64,000 nt of DNA from Cellulomonas flavigena DSM 20109 (GCF_000092865.1 NC_014151.1:3968001-4032000), one strand, 5' to 3'; positions 1 through 8,619 are shown, counted from the first letter of the stretch. Notes: a model not told the origin generated them from the sequence alone. A program made the numbers and translations.

Positions 1-395
1 GGCTCGGCGACCGGGGCGACGTCGAGGTCGTGACGGTCGAGGCCGACGCGGAGCTCGCCGCGGACGTGCGCGGCGACGCACCTGGGTACGTCGACGTGCG
101 CACGGGCCGCTTCGAGGACCTGCACGCGACGCTCGGCACCTACGACCTCGTGTTCGCCGATGCCGAGGGCGGCAAGTGGACCGACTTCGACGTCACGCGT
201 GACCTCGTCCGGCCCGGGGGCGTCCTGGTGCTCGACGACCTCGACGAGGCGCTCTACACGCAGCCCGAGCACCGCGCGACGGTGTCCGCCGTCGTCGCCG
301 ACCTCTGCGCGGACTCTCGCTTCACGGTCGCGCAGCTCCCGTTCGACACCGGTCTGCTGCTCGCGACACGCTCGCGCGACGGCGCTGTCGAGTGA
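1..395 (+). CDS. SAM-dependent methyltransferase, C-terminal part (5' end outside window)
   Basis: The reading frame is open from the left edge (first full codon at 3) to TGA at 393-395, so only about 130 C-terminal residues are seen. The segment DLVFADAEGGKW followed by LVRPGGVLVLDD is the acidic loop and beta strand of class I O-methyltransferases of the catechol/caffeoyl-CoA type, where the aspartates bind metal and substrate. The Rossmann N-terminus with the SAM glycine loop lies outside, so substrate and exact family cannot be given. The GTG at 30 is internal and is unlikely to be the true start, because the open frame and the family fold both extend further upstream. Confidence 0.7.
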   Translation, partial: LGDRGDVEVVTVEADAELAADVRGDAPGYVDVRTGRFEDLHATLGTYDLVFADAEGGKWTDFDVTRDLVRPGGVLVLDDLDEALYTQPEHRATVSAVVADLCADSRFTVAQLPFDTGLLLATRSRDGAVE

Positions 396-485
396 TGGGC
401 CTGCCTGCCGCCCGTGCGCGAGGGGCCGGACTCGTGGCCTCAACCGACGAGACGCCGGCCCCGGACGCATGCCCCTGAGCCGTCG

Positions 486-1109
486 TCACGCGAGGTCTGC
501 GTCCGCCCCCCTGGTGGGGAGCGTGGTGGGGCCGCTCGGGTCCCACGTCGCCCAGCCCAGGTCCCACGGCGGGGCGCCGCGCTCGATCGCCGCGACCACG
601 TCCTCGCCGGTGGCGCGGACCTCCGCAGCCTCACGGGCGGTCAGCACCCCGTGCGCGACGGCCGCCGCGAGCTCGTCCTCGTCCTTCCACTCCCACCACG
701 ACAGGTCCGGCGCCACGATCACGTCGAGCACATGGTCGAGCGTCTCGAACCCGTCGGCGGTGCGGCGCAGGGGCGCCTGGAGGTTGACGTACCAGGCGGC
801 GACCCCGCGCTCGTCGGGCGTCGCGACGCGCCACACCTCGAACGGCTGACCGGGCCGCCCGATCCGCAGCCGCCCGGGCGGCTGCCAGACCTTGTCCCTC
901 AGGGTCCAGCGCCGCCCCGCCATGATCCGCAGGTAGTCGCGGCGCTGCGAGGGGTCGATGGGTTCGCGCGTGACGCTGCCGACGGCCTGGTGGAGCACGA
1001 TCTCGTCGGGCTCGTCGACCACGACCGTCGCCGGGCGCTCCGTCCACACGAGCCCCTCGACGACCTCGCGGACGACGACCTGGTCGCCGGGGCGGAAGTG
1101 GTCGGCCAT
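486..1109 (-). CDS. DUF402 domain protein (nucleotide phosphatase-like fold)
   Basis: The 207-residue protein starts at ATG 1107-1109. It has the layout of actinobacterial DUF402 proteins: an N-terminal beta-rich part (RPGDQVVVREVV), a middle WYVNLQAPLRRT strand and the family hallmark LDHVLDVIVAPDLSWWEWKDEDEL around residues 125-150, where the acidic residues bind metal. Known relatives are nucleoside tri/diphosphatases (the FomD and Ntdp group), but the substrate here is unknown. It is monocistronic, and the next leftward gene begins about 50 bases upstream. Confidence 0.8.
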   Translation of the reverse strand: MADHFRPGDQVVVREVVEGLVWTERPATVVVDEPDEIVLHQAVGSVTREPIDPSQRRDYLRIMAGRRWTLRDKVWQPPGRLRIGRPGQPFEVWRVATPDERGVAAWYVNLQAPLRRTADGFETLDHVLDVIVAPDLSWWEWKDEDELAAAVAHGVLTAREAAEVRATGEDVVAAIERGAPPWDLGWATWDPSGPTTLPTRGADADLA

Positions 1110-1155
1110 GCGGACATCCTTGCGGACCGGGCGGGTGCGGGCGCGCGCCCCCTCG

Positions 1156-1605
1156 TCAGGGCGTGCGGGGCGCCGGGGCGTGCGGGCCGGTCGGGGCGGG
1201 CGGGCCCCAGTGCCCGGCGTGGGGTCCGGGGACGCCGTACGGCGCGGGCGGGCGCACCGGCGCCGTGCGGTTGCGGCGGACCTGCGTGAGGACCACGACG
1301 TTGGCGAAGTGGACGATGCCGAGCAGCAGCGCCACTCCTCCCAGCTTGGGCGCCAGCGCCTCGATCGCGTGCTGCGTGGACCGGACCGACGCGCTCACCT
1401 GGAGGTTGAGAGCCACGAAGCCCAGGTTCGCGAGATAGAAGCCGACGACGAGGAGCCGGTTGGTCGCCTCGGCGATCCGCTCCTCCCCGCCGAACACGTC
1501 GCGCAGGAAGACCTCGCCGTTGCGGGACAGCGTGCGGGCGGTCCAGACGGTCAGGCCAACGCTGAGCGTGAGGTAGACGAGGTACATGAGGACTGTGGCG
1601 TTCAT
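1156..1605 (-). CDS. small integral membrane protein with three transmembrane helices
   Basis: The 149-residue protein has clear hydrophobic segments near residues 4-22, 50-69 and 88-107 and a proline-rich cytosolic tail of about 40 residues. There is no signal peptide cleavage site and no enzymatic motif. The family looks like the conserved actinobacterial membrane proteins often encoded next to TetR regulators, but I do not recognise a function. Its start codon (1605-1603) lies 25 bases from a cluster of TTGAAC inverted repeats at 1632-1679, which strongly suggests control by a TetR-family repressor encoded elsewhere. Confidence 0.7.
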   Translation of the reverse strand: MNATVLMYLVYLTLSVGLTVWTARTLSRNGEVFLRDVFGGEERIAEATNRLLVVGFYLANLGFVALNLQVSASVRSTQHAIEALAPKLGGVALLLGIVHFANVVVLTQVRRNRTAPVRPPAPYGVPGPHAGHWGPPAPTGPHAPAPRTP

Positions 1606-1631
1606 GGGTGCCTCCGAGCGGACTGGGGCGT

Positions 1632-1679
1632 TTGAACGTGTTCAACGAGCACGTTGAACGCATTGTTGAACGCGTTCAA
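1632..1679. promoter_or_regulatory. TetR-type operator cluster of TTGAAC/GTTCAA repeats
   Basis: Two dyads, TTGAACGTGTTCAA (1632-1645) and TTGAACGCGTTCAA (1666-1679, a perfect palindrome), flank a further TTGAAC at 1654-1659. GTTCAACG/CGTTGAAC (1640-1659) forms another 8-base inverted repeat, so the half-site occurs five times in 48 bases. The pattern fits TNNAACNNGTTNNA, the KstR-like class of TetR operators. It sits between the leftward membrane protein gene and the rightward acetyltransferase gene and could control either. No TetR gene is visible in the window. Confidence 0.6.
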
Positions 1680-1732
1680 GTGAGGGTTCGGACCTGATAG
1701 CCAACGGGACCACCATCGCGACGGCTACCGTC

Positions 1733-2266
1733 GTGCAGGTGCCCGTCTTCGCCGACTTCCGCCCGGACGTCCGTCGGCAGCCCACGCCGGTCACCGTGCG
1801 GCCGGCCACCCCGGGTGACGTCGCCGACATGGAGCGGATCCAGCTGCGGGCGGGCCGCCCGGCGTACCCCGACGCGTACCGCCGCGCGGTGACCACCCCG
1901 GACGTCTGCGTCGTCGTCGCCGAGTGCTCCTCACCGACCGGCGCGCCGGTGGTCGTCGGATGGGGCCAGACCTACCACCACGTGACCGTCGATGACCCGG
2001 CGCCCCCGGGCCACTACCTCGGCGGGGTCACGGTCGACCCCGCCTGGCGGCGACGCGGCGTCGCCCACGCCCTCACCGCCACGCGCGTGCAGTGGGTCGC
2101 GCAGCGCGTCGCCGAGGTCTTCTACGTCGTGAACCCGCGCAACCTGGCGTCGATCGAGCTGCACCGCCCCTGGGGGTTCGCGGAGGTGACGCGCGCGGCG
2201 CGCCTGACCGGCATCGAGTTCGACGGCGGGGTGGGGATCCTCATGCGCGCGTCCCTGCGCGAGTGA
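1733..2266 (+). CDS. GNAT-family N-acetyltransferase
   Basis: The 177-residue protein carries a single GNAT domain from about residue 20. VTVRPATPGDVADMERIQ is strand 1/helix 1, and YLGGVTVDPAWRRRGVAHAL is motif A with the R-R-x-G-V/I-A acetyl-CoA pyrophosphate loop. The C-terminal NPRNLASIELHRPWGF is motif B. The substrate is unknown. The GTG at 1733 has no clear Shine-Dalgarno sequence, so the start is uncertain. The 3' end overlaps the convergent HAD gene by 26 bases. Confidence 0.8.
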   Translation: MQVPVFADFRPDVRRQPTPVTVRPATPGDVADMERIQLRAGRPAYPDAYRRAVTTPDVCVVVAECSSPTGAPVVVGWGQTYHHVTVDDPAPPGHYLGGVTVDPAWRRRGVAHALTATRVQWVAQRVAEVFYVVNPRNLASIELHRPWGFAEVTRAARLTGIEFDGGVGILMRASLRE

Positions 2267-2888
2267 AGGGCTCGAGCGTCGCCCCCAGCGTCGCCGCGTC
2301 GCGGTACAGCAGCGTCGTCATCCCGAGCGCAGCCGCGGCAGCGACGTTCTGCTCGCGGTCGTCCACGAACAGGCAGCGCTCGACGGGCACGCCGGCACGC
2401 GCGGCGGCGATCTCGTAGATGCGGACGTCGGGCTTGGCGACGCCGACGGACGAGCTGTTGACGACGTCGTCCGCGAGGTCGCGCAGGCCGAGGCGCTCGA
2501 GGTCGTCGTCCAGCCACGGCGTCGCGTTGGTCACCAGGACGACAGGGCAGTGCGCCCGGACCCGACGGAGAAGACGCACGACGGCGTCGTCGACCCGGGC
2601 CTCGGCGTGGGTGAGGGCCCTGGCCAGCGCGTGGGCGTCGGCGTGCGGGACGTCGGCACCCAGGCCCTCCACGACGGCACGCTCCCACTGCTCCCGGGAC
2701 AGCAGCCCGGCGACCAGCGCCTCGCCGTGCGGCGGCGCGAACCCGACGGCCGCCGTCGTGCCCACCGGCAGACCTGCCCGCTCCTCCAGCCTCGACAGCA
2801 CGTCGGTCCGGTAGTGGCGGATCACCCCGTCGATGTCGCACAGCACGGCGTCGAAGGGACGGTCGGGGGCGGCGTCCACGGGCGGCAC
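2241..2888 (-). CDS. HAD-superfamily hydrolase
   Basis: The protein has 215 residues if translation starts at GTG 2888. The N-terminus FDAVLCDIDGVIRH holds the nucleophile motif DIDG. LVTNATPWL is motif II, VGVAKPDVRIYEIA contains the motif III lysine, and CLFVDDREQNVAAA is motif IV (DD). All four HAD motifs are present, so an active phosphatase or phosphoglucomutase-like enzyme of the subfamily I type is likely; the substrate cannot be told. The frame stays open well upstream, but the extra residues are arginine-rich antisense to the divergent gene, so the GTG just before the domain is preferred. Confidence 0.75.
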   Translation of the reverse strand: MPPVDAAPDRPFDAVLCDIDGVIRHYRTDVLSRLEERAGLPVGTTAAVGFAPPHGEALVAGLLSREQWERAVVEGLGADVPHADAHALARALTHAEARVDDAVVRLLRRVRAHCPVVLVTNATPWLDDDLERLGLRDLADDVVNSSSVGVAKPDVRIYEIAAARAGVPVERCLFVDDREQNVAAAAALGMTTLLYRDAATLGATLEPFTRAGTRA

Positions 2889-2962
2889 CCGCCATGGATA
2901 CCACGCACCTGCCGCTACGTTGGCCGGGTGACCCCGGCCGACGCGCGCGCGACCTGGGGTGC

Positions 2963-3757
2963 GTGGTGAACGATCCCGACGAGGGCGTGGCCGCCGACGG
3001 CACCGTCCGCACGGGTGCGCGTCGCGACCGCGTGCCCGCCGTCTTCGAGGACGTCCTGCGGGACGCCGTCGCGGGCGTCGAGGGGTCCGGCGCGTCCCTC
3101 TACGTCTACGGGTCCGTCGCCACCGGCAGGGCACGCCCCGGGTCGTCGGACGTGGACCTGCTGACGATCGACCTCACCGACGCGACCTCCCTCGCACGCC
3201 GTCTCTCGGCCCGCTATGCCGACCGGTGCCGCGGTGTGGAGATCGCGGCCGCGGCAGGCGACGAGCTCGTCGGCGACTCCGACGCGGCCTACGGTCTGCG
3301 GGTCTTCCTCCGCCACTACTGCGTCCACCTCACCGGCCCCGACCCGGCAGCGACCCTCCGGGCGTACCCCGCCGACGCCCGCGCCGCACGCGGGCTCAAC
3401 GGCGACCTCGGGCAGCACCTGCTCAGGTGGCGGCAGCGCCTGGAGACCGGGAGCGAGAGCGCGGACCGACTCGGCGCCCGGGTCGGCCGCAAGACGCTGC
3501 TGGCCGTCGCGGGACTGGTGAGCGTCCACGACGGCACGTGGACGACCGACCGCACGCGCGCGGCCCGGCGGTGGGGCGAGATCGAGCCGACGCTCGCCGC
3601 ACCCCTCGCGACGCTGCACGGCTGGGCGCACGACGGGCCGCCCTCGACGTGCGACGACGTCCGACGGGCGCTGGGTCACGACGGGGTGGTCGCGGCCGTG
3701 GTCGCGCTGTTCGACCGACGCATCGGCTCCTGGCAGGCCCCCGCTGCGGGCGGTTGA
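2963..3757 (+). CDS. MNT-type nucleotidyltransferase-domain protein
   Basis: The 264-residue protein has the pol-beta nucleotidyltransferase signature LYVYGSVATGRARPGSSDVDLL near residues 34-55. This contains the GS motif and the D-x-D metal pair (DVD), with a third acidic position likely in VEIAAA. The rest is helical with no recognised substrate domain. It may be an aminoglycoside- or protein-directed nucleotidyltransferase. The gene is divergent from the HAD gene and its start is chosen at the double GTG 2963/2966, just before the domain. There is no adjacent HEPN partner, so a MNT/HEPN toxin pair is not supported. Confidence 0.65.
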   Translation: MVNDPDEGVAADGTVRTGARRDRVPAVFEDVLRDAVAGVEGSGASLYVYGSVATGRARPGSSDVDLLTIDLTDATSLARRLSARYADRCRGVEIAAAAGDELVGDSDAAYGLRVFLRHYCVHLTGPDPAATLRAYPADARAARGLNGDLGQHLLRWRQRLETGSESADRLGARVGRKTLLAVAGLVSVHDGTWTTDRTRAARRWGEIEPTLAAPLATLHGWAHDGPPSTCDDVRRALGHDGVVAAVVALFDRRIGSWQAPAAGG

Positions 3758-3815
3758 GCCCTCCGGGACCGCGACGCGGCGCCCACGAAGGCCTGCTCGC
3801 GACCTTCGACCGCCC

Positions 3816-4224
3816 TCAGACCTCGTCGCGCCACGTGTGCTGCGGGTCGTACCCCAGCAGGCGGCGTGCCTTTGTCGATGGACAGCAGCGTCTCTCGGCC
3901 CTCGATCAGGCGTGTCACGAGGACGTCCGGGAAGTACTCGGCGACGAGCTCCGCCGACGGCCGGTCGAGCACCGTGTCGGGCGAGGCGATGATGAACGCC
4001 TCGAACCCGCGCACGTCGCTCTCGAGCGCGAGCCGGACCGCGAGGGCGCCGTCGCGGGCGTCGATGTAGCCCCACAGGTTCCAGATGCGGCTGCGCGGGT
4101 CGGCCGCGAAGCCCGGGAACGCGGCGTAGTCGCCGACCTCCATGACATTGGAGAACCGCAGTCCGATCAGCTTGAGCTCCGGGTCCCAGCGCGTGAAGTG
4201 GCGTGCCATCTCCTCCTCGACCGC
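3816..4224 (-). pseudogene. NAD-dependent epimerase/dehydratase remnant: N-terminus lost and C-terminus frameshifted
   Basis: Read leftward from about 4224, the sequence encodes the C-terminal half of an extended SDR epimerase: EEEMARHFTRWDPELK, LIGLRFSNVMEVGDYA, NLWGYIDARDGALAVRLA and ETLLSIDK. The Rossmann NAD-binding half (about 150-170 residues) is missing; the similarity stops abruptly at 4224. At 3871-3873 a run of three T instead of two shifts the frame. With one base removed the reading continues as ARRLLGYDPQHTWRDEV and a stop at 3816-3818, exactly how intact homologues end. The two lesions together mark a pseudogene. The 5' breakpoint coincides with the left edge of the element repeated at 31019. 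Confidence 0.8.
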
Positions 4225-4329
4225 TCTGGACGGCGTGCGACGCACGCACGAGACTCGGCCGACAGGTCCCCACCGCCTCGACGACACCGGAGGGCAGACA
4301 CCGTGGAGTACACCGCCTCGGTCCGCAGC
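4225..4329 (+). repeat. about 105-bp element (copy A): osmC promoter/leader, repeated at 31019-31122
   Basis: This stretch covers the upstream region, ribosome binding site and first nine codons of osmC. It aligns along its whole length with 31019-31122, with blocks such as CGCACGAGACTCGGC, the GGAGG region, GTGGAGT and CTCGGTCCG identical and roughly three quarters of all positions matching. The left edge abuts the truncated epimerase. It could be a duplicated promoter-leader module or the trace of a recombination event. Confidence 0.6.
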
Positions 4330-4731
4330 ACCGCCGGCTCGCACGAGGTCGCCGTCGCAGCAGGAGGGCAGCACCGGTCGCTCGACCTGCCCGCGCGCGA
4401 GGGCGCTGCGGGCTCCGACGTCAGCGGCGGCGAGCTGCTGTTCCTCGCCCTCGCGACGTGCGCCACCAACGACGTGTACCGCGAGGCGGCCGCCCGGTCC
4501 TTGCCGGTGGACGCGGTCGACGTCGAGGTCTGCGGGTGGTTCGACGCACCCGGCGCGCGGGCGCGCGACGTGACGTACCGCGTCACCGTCGTGTCGTCGG
4601 CACCCGAGGAGCAGGTGCGCGAGCTCGTGGCCCACGTGGACGCGATCGCCGAGGTGCACGGCACGCTGCGCAGCGGTGCGACCGTGCGGCTCGACGAGGT
4701 CCGCGTCAGCCGGCCGCCGGAGCCGTCCTGA
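4303..4731 (+). CDS. OsmC/Ohr family protein
   Basis: The 142-residue protein starts at GTG 4303 behind a GGAGGG box at 4289-4294. OsmC-family peroxidases reduce organic hydroperoxides with two cysteines. Here one is in LALATCATNDVYRE (about residue 50) and the second in VEVCGWFD (about residue 74), the expected spacing for the family. The segment GSDVSGGELLFLAL is the conserved OsmC helix entry. The acidic and arginine residues that complete an Ohr active site cannot be confirmed, so some other thiol-dependent role is possible. Confidence 0.8.
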   Translation: MEYTASVRSTAGSHEVAVAAGGQHRSLDLPAREGAAGSDVSGGELLFLALATCATNDVYREAAARSLPVDAVDVEVCGWFDAPGARARDVTYRVTVVSSAPEEQVRELVAHVDAIAEVHGTLRSGATVRLDEVRVSRPPEPS

Positions 4732-4799
4732 CGCGGCCTGCTCACACCGGCGCCGGAACGGGCTTCGTCGGTGGGCTCGGCTGCCCTAGGCTCCGACAC

Positions 4800-5402
4800 G
4801 TGCTGATCTGGATCAACGGGGCGTTCGGCGCGGGCAAGACGCAGACGGCGTTCGAGCTGCGCCGTCGCCTGGCCGACGGGCACGTCGCCGACCCCGAGCT
4901 GATCGGCTTCGCGCTGCACCGGACGCTGCCCCCGGCGGCACGCGGCGACTTCCAGGACCTCGCGGCGTGGCGATCGGCCGTGGTCGACGCCCTCGAGCAC
5001 GCCGAGGCCACGCACCCCGGGCCCGTGCTCGTGCCGATGACGGTCGTCCGCGACGACTACTTCGACGAGATCGTGGGCGGACTGCGGTCCCGCGGTGTCG
5101 ACGTCCGCCACTACGCGCTCGTCGCGAGCCCGCAGACCCTCCGCAAGCGGCTGAGCACCCGCATCGCGTTCGTGCGCGGTGGCCTGCGGCGCGAGACCTG
5201 GGCGGTGCAGCAGATCCCGCGCTGCGTCGCCGCCCTCTCCCAGGAGCGTTACGCCACGCACGTGGACACCGACCACCGCACCACCGACGAGGTCGTCGAG
5301 TGGATCGCGGCCGACGCCGGTCTCCCGCTGACCGCGCCCCGGCTCGCACCGTGGAGCCACCAGCTGCATCGTCTGCGGGTGGGCGTCGCCCACATCCGGT
5401 AG
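4800..5402 (+). CDS. P-loop ATPase/kinase resembling TmrB (tunicamycin resistance)
   Basis: The 200-residue protein starts at GTG 4800 with LIWINGAFGAGKTQTAFELRRRL; the Walker A loop GAFGAGKT lies at residues 6-13. GDFQDLAAWRSAVVDAL and VLVPMTVVRDDYFDEIV match the TmrB/YfbR-like group of small nucleotide-binding proteins, whose Bacillus founder gives resistance to tunicamycin. The family is wider than that activity, so drug resistance is only a possibility. It stands alone between osmC and the phosphomannomutase gene. Confidence 0.75.
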   Translation: MLIWINGAFGAGKTQTAFELRRRLADGHVADPELIGFALHRTLPPAARGDFQDLAAWRSAVVDALEHAEATHPGPVLVPMTVVRDDYFDEIVGGLRSRGVDVRHYALVASPQTLRKRLSTRIAFVRGGLRRETWAVQQIPRCVAALSQERYATHVDTDHRTTDEVVEWIAADAGLPLTAPRLAPWSHQLHRLRVGVAHIR

Positions 5403-5522
5403 CCGCGCAGCAGCGCCCTCACCGTCGGTCACCTGTGGCAGGCTCGACCGGCGCCGGCACGGCGACAGCCCGCCCCACGGCACTCGCAGCGCCGAGGACC
5501 GACCGACGGAGACGAGACGACG

Positions 5523-6962
5523 ATGTCCGCACAGCTCTCGCGCATGTTCAAGGCCTACGACGTGCGAGGGCTCGCACCGGGCGAGCTCGACGCCGAGGTG
5601 GCGTACGCCGTCGGTGCCGGGTTCGCCGACGTCGTCGTCGTCCCCGAGGCGCGCCCCGGTGACCGCCCGCGCGCGGTCCTCGGAGCCGACATGCGGCCGT
5701 CCGGCGGTCCGCTCGCCGACGCGTTCGCCGCCGGGCTGACGGCTCGCGGCGCGGACGTCGTCCGGCTGGGACTCACGTCGACGGACGAGATGTACTACGC
5801 GGCCGGGTCGCTCGACGTCCCGGGCGTCATGGTCACCGCGAGCCACAACCCGGCGCCGTACAACGGCTTCAAGCTCTGCCGGGCAGGTGCGCGTCCGGTC
5901 GCCCGCGGCTCGGGTCTCGACGCGGTCCGCGACGCGGCCGAGCTGCACCTGCGCGGTACCGCGAGCCCGCACCCCGCGGCGCCGGGCCGCACCGACCACC
6001 AGGACGTGCTCGGTGGGTACGCCGCCTTCCTGCGCTCGCTCGTCGACCTGTCGGACGTCCGCCCGCTCACGGTCGTCGTCGACGCGGGCAACGGCATGGC
6101 GGGCCTGACGACGCCCGCCGTGCTCGGCGAGGCCGCCGGGCTGCCGGGCCTGCCCGTCACCGTGATCCCGCTGCACTTCACGCTCGACGGCACGTTCCCG
6201 AACCACGAGGCGAACCCCACGCGGCCGGAGAACCTCGAGGACCTGCGGCGCGCGGTCCTCGAGCACGGCGCCGACGTCGGCCTGGCGTTCGACGGCGACG
6301 CCGACCGGTGCTGCGTCGTCGACGAGACCGGGACGCCGGTCAGCCCGTCCGCGCTCACGGTGCTCGTCGGGCTGCGCGAGATCGAGCGCGAACGGGCGGC
6401 GGGGCGCGAGCCCACGATCGTCCACAACCTGATCTCCTCGCGCGCGGTCCCCGAGCTGCTCGGTGCCGCGGGCGCACGCCTCGTGCGGACCCGCGTCGGT
6501 CACGCCGACGTGAAGGCCGCCATGGCACGCCACGGCGCCGTCTTCGGCGGTGAGCACAGCGCGCACTACTACTTCCGTGACTTCTACTGCGTCGACAGCG
6601 GCATGCTCGCCGCCCTCCACCTGCTCGCGACCGTCGGCGCGCAGGACAGGCCGCTGTCGGCGCTGGTCCGCGACCTGGACCCGTACTCCGCCAGCGGGGA
6701 GATCGACCACGTGGTCCCGGACGTCGCCGGGGCGCGCGCACGGATCCTCGAGGCGTACGTCCGGCGGGTCGACGCGCCGCCCGTGGAGGTCGACGAGCTG
6801 GACGGGCTGACGGTCTCGAGCTGGGCACCGGGCTCGGGCTGGTGGTTCAACGTGCGGGCGTCCAACACCGAGCCGCTGGTGCGCCTCAACGTGGAGGCGA
6901 CGAGCGACGACGTGATGCAGGACGTGCGCGAGACCGTGCTGCGCCTCCTCGCGGTGGGCTGA
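5523..6962 (+). CDS. manB: phosphomannomutase/phosphoglucomutase
   Basis: This enzyme interconverts mannose-6-phosphate and mannose-1-phosphate, the precursor of GDP-mannose. The 479 residues contain the four alpha-D-phosphohexomutase loops in order: TASHNP with the phosphoserine (residue 107), the metal loop AFDGDADR (about 250), the sugar-binding GGEHSAHYYF (about 343) and the phosphate loop RASNTEPLVRLN near the end. A ribosome binding site (GGAGACGAGACGACG) precedes ATG 5523. It is intact and full length. Its place next to the large glycan locus fits a sugar-supply role, but it may simply be the housekeeping copy. Confidence 0.9.
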   Translation: MSAQLSRMFKAYDVRGLAPGELDAEVAYAVGAGFADVVVVPEARPGDRPRAVLGADMRPSGGPLADAFAAGLTARGADVVRLGLTSTDEMYYAAGSLDVPGVMVTASHNPAPYNGFKLCRAGARPVARGSGLDAVRDAAELHLRGTASPHPAAPGRTDHQDVLGGYAAFLRSLVDLSDVRPLTVVVDAGNGMAGLTTPAVLGEAAGLPGLPVTVIPLHFTLDGTFPNHEANPTRPENLEDLRRAVLEHGADVGLAFDGDADRCCVVDETGTPVSPSALTVLVGLREIERERAAGREPTIVHNLISSRAVPELLGAAGARLVRTRVGHADVKAAMARHGAVFGGEHSAHYYFRDFYCVDSGMLAALHLLATVGAQDRPLSALVRDLDPYSASGEIDHVVPDVAGARARILEAYVRRVDAPPVEVDELDGLTVSSWAPGSGWWFNVRASNTEPLVRLNVEATSDDVMQDVRETVLRLLAVG

Positions 6963-6986
6963 GGCCGGACCCCGGCGCCCCGCCCG

Positions 6987-8579
6987 TCACCGGCGCCGCC
7001 GCACCGACCCGTCCGGGCGCAGCTCGACCACCGTGCCGGCGCCGAGGCGGCCGAGGAAGTCGTCGTCGTGGCTCACGACGAGGATCGCGCCCCGGTAGGC
7101 CTCCAGCGCCTCGACCAGCTGGGTCACGCTCGGGATGTCGAGGTTGTTCGTCGGCTCGTCGAGGATCAGCAGCTGCGCCGGCGGCTCCATGAGCAGCAGC
7201 CGGGCCAGGTTGACCCGGAACCGCTCGCCACCGGACAGCGTCGCGACGGGACGGTCGACGTCCGGCCCGCGCAGCAGCAGCCGGGCGAGGTGGTTGCGGA
7301 CGTCGCCCGGGGTGGCCCGGGGGGCGACGTCGCGGACGTTGTCGAGGGCCGAGCGGGTGTCGTCCAGGTCGTCGAGGCGCTGCGGCAGGTACCCGACACG
7401 GTCGGTGAGGAGGCGGCCGTGCGGGCGGCCGGGGACGGGAGGTGCGCCGGTGACCAGCTGGTCGAGGAGCATCGACTTGCCGACGCCGTTCGGTCCGACG
7501 AGCGCGACCCGCTCCGGCCCTTGGACCACGACCACGCTCGCGCCGTCGTGCAGCTCGACGAGGCGCCGGCCGCGCGGGACGTCCGGGTCGGGCAGCGTGA
7601 GGTGGATGTGGTCCTCCTCCCGCACGCGGGCGTCCGCGGCGTCGACCGCCGCCTGCGCGGCCTGGACCCGCGCGGCCAGGGTCGTGCGCAGCGACCCCGC
7701 CGACGCCCGTGCGCTGCTCGCACGGGTGCGGGCGACGATCCGCGGGATGCCGCCGTCGCGCTGCGTGGCGCGTGCGGTGCGCTCGCGGCGCGCGAGCTTC
7801 GTCTCCGCCTCGATGCGCTGCCGCTTCTCCGCACTCAGCGTCTGCTGCGCGGTGCGGGCCGCCTGCTGCGCCGCGGCCTGCTCCTGCGCGCGGTGCTCGG
7901 CCCATGCGCTGTACGGTCCGCCGACCACCTCGAGCCCACCGGTGTGCAGCTCGGCCGTGGCGTCCATCTGCTCGAGCAGCGTCCGGTCGTGGCTGACCAC
8001 CACGAGCGCCCCGGGCCACGTGCGGACGAGGTCGGCCAGGCGCTCACGTGTGGGCCGGTCGAGGTTGTTCGTCGGCTCGTCGAGGAGCGTGACCGGTGTG
8101 CGGCGCAGCCGCAGGCCCGTCAGCGCGACGAGCACGGCCTCACCGCCGGAGAGCTCGCCGACGCGGCGGTCGAGACCGATCCCGGCGAGCCCGACGTCGT
8201 CCAGCGCCTTGTCCGCGCGGGCCTCGACGTCCCAGTCGTCGCCGACGGTGTCGAAGTGCCGGACGTCGACGTCGCCGGCCTCGATCGCGCGCAGCGCGGC
8301 CACCACGCGGTCGACGCCGAGCAGCTCCGCGACGCTCGTCGCACGACCGAGGGTGAGCGTCTGCGGCAGGTAGCCGACCTCGCCGGTCGTCTCGACGCGG
8401 CCGGACGTCGGTGGCAGCACGCCCGCGACCAGCCGCAGGAGCGTGGACTTGCCGGCACCGTTGCGCCCGACCAGACCGGTCCGGCCGGTCGTGAACGTCC
8501 CGCTGACGTGGTCGAGGACGACCGTTCCGTCGGGCAGCTCGAGGACGACGTCGTGCAGGGTGACGACCGGGGAGGGCAT
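6987..8579 (-). CDS. ABC-F family ATPase (ribosome protection or translation factor type)
   Basis: The 530-residue protein has two ATP-binding cassettes, no membrane segment and a charged linker (about residues 225-320, rich in Arg, Ala and Glu), the ABC-F plan. Cassette 1 has GRNGAGKST, LSGGEAV and VTLLDEPTNNLD; cassette 2 has GPNGVGKSM, LSGGERFR and LLILDEPTNNLD. Some members protect ribosomes from antibiotics and others act in translation. The start ATG 8577-8579 follows a GGAGG box. It lies 40 bases after the leftward export/sulfation operon on the same strand, so it may be its last gene and serve in self-protection. Walker A of cassette 2 ends GKSM rather than GKST. Confidence 0.85.
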   Translation of the reverse strand: MPSPVVTLHDVVLELPDGTVVLDHVSGTFTTGRTGLVGRNGAGKSTLLRLVAGVLPPTSGRVETTGEVGYLPQTLTLGRATSVAELLGVDRVVAALRAIEAGDVDVRHFDTVGDDWDVEARADKALDDVGLAGIGLDRRVGELSGGEAVLVALTGLRLRRTPVTLLDEPTNNLDRPTRERLADLVRTWPGALVVVSHDRTLLEQMDATAELHTGGLEVVGGPYSAWAEHRAQEQAAAQQAARTAQQTLSAEKRQRIEAETKLARRERTARATQRDGGIPRIVARTRASSARASAGSLRTTLAARVQAAQAAVDAADARVREEDHIHLTLPDPDVPRGRRLVELHDGASVVVVQGPERVALVGPNGVGKSMLLDQLVTGAPPVPGRPHGRLLTDRVGYLPQRLDDLDDTRSALDNVRDVAPRATPGDVRNHLARLLLRGPDVDRPVATLSGGERFRVNLARLLLMEPPAQLLILDEPTNNLDIPSVTQLVEALEAYRGAILVVSHDDDFLGRLGAGTVVELRPDGSVRRRR

Positions 8580-8619
8580 GCGTAGGGGTCCTCCGTTCTG
8601 CGGTGGGCGCGGTGGTGGG

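Noticed and set aside
2963..3757. MNT/HEPN toxin-antitoxin pair
   Set aside because: The nucleotidyltransferase signature is present, but no HEPN-domain gene adjoins it and the protein is too long for a minimal MNT antitoxin.
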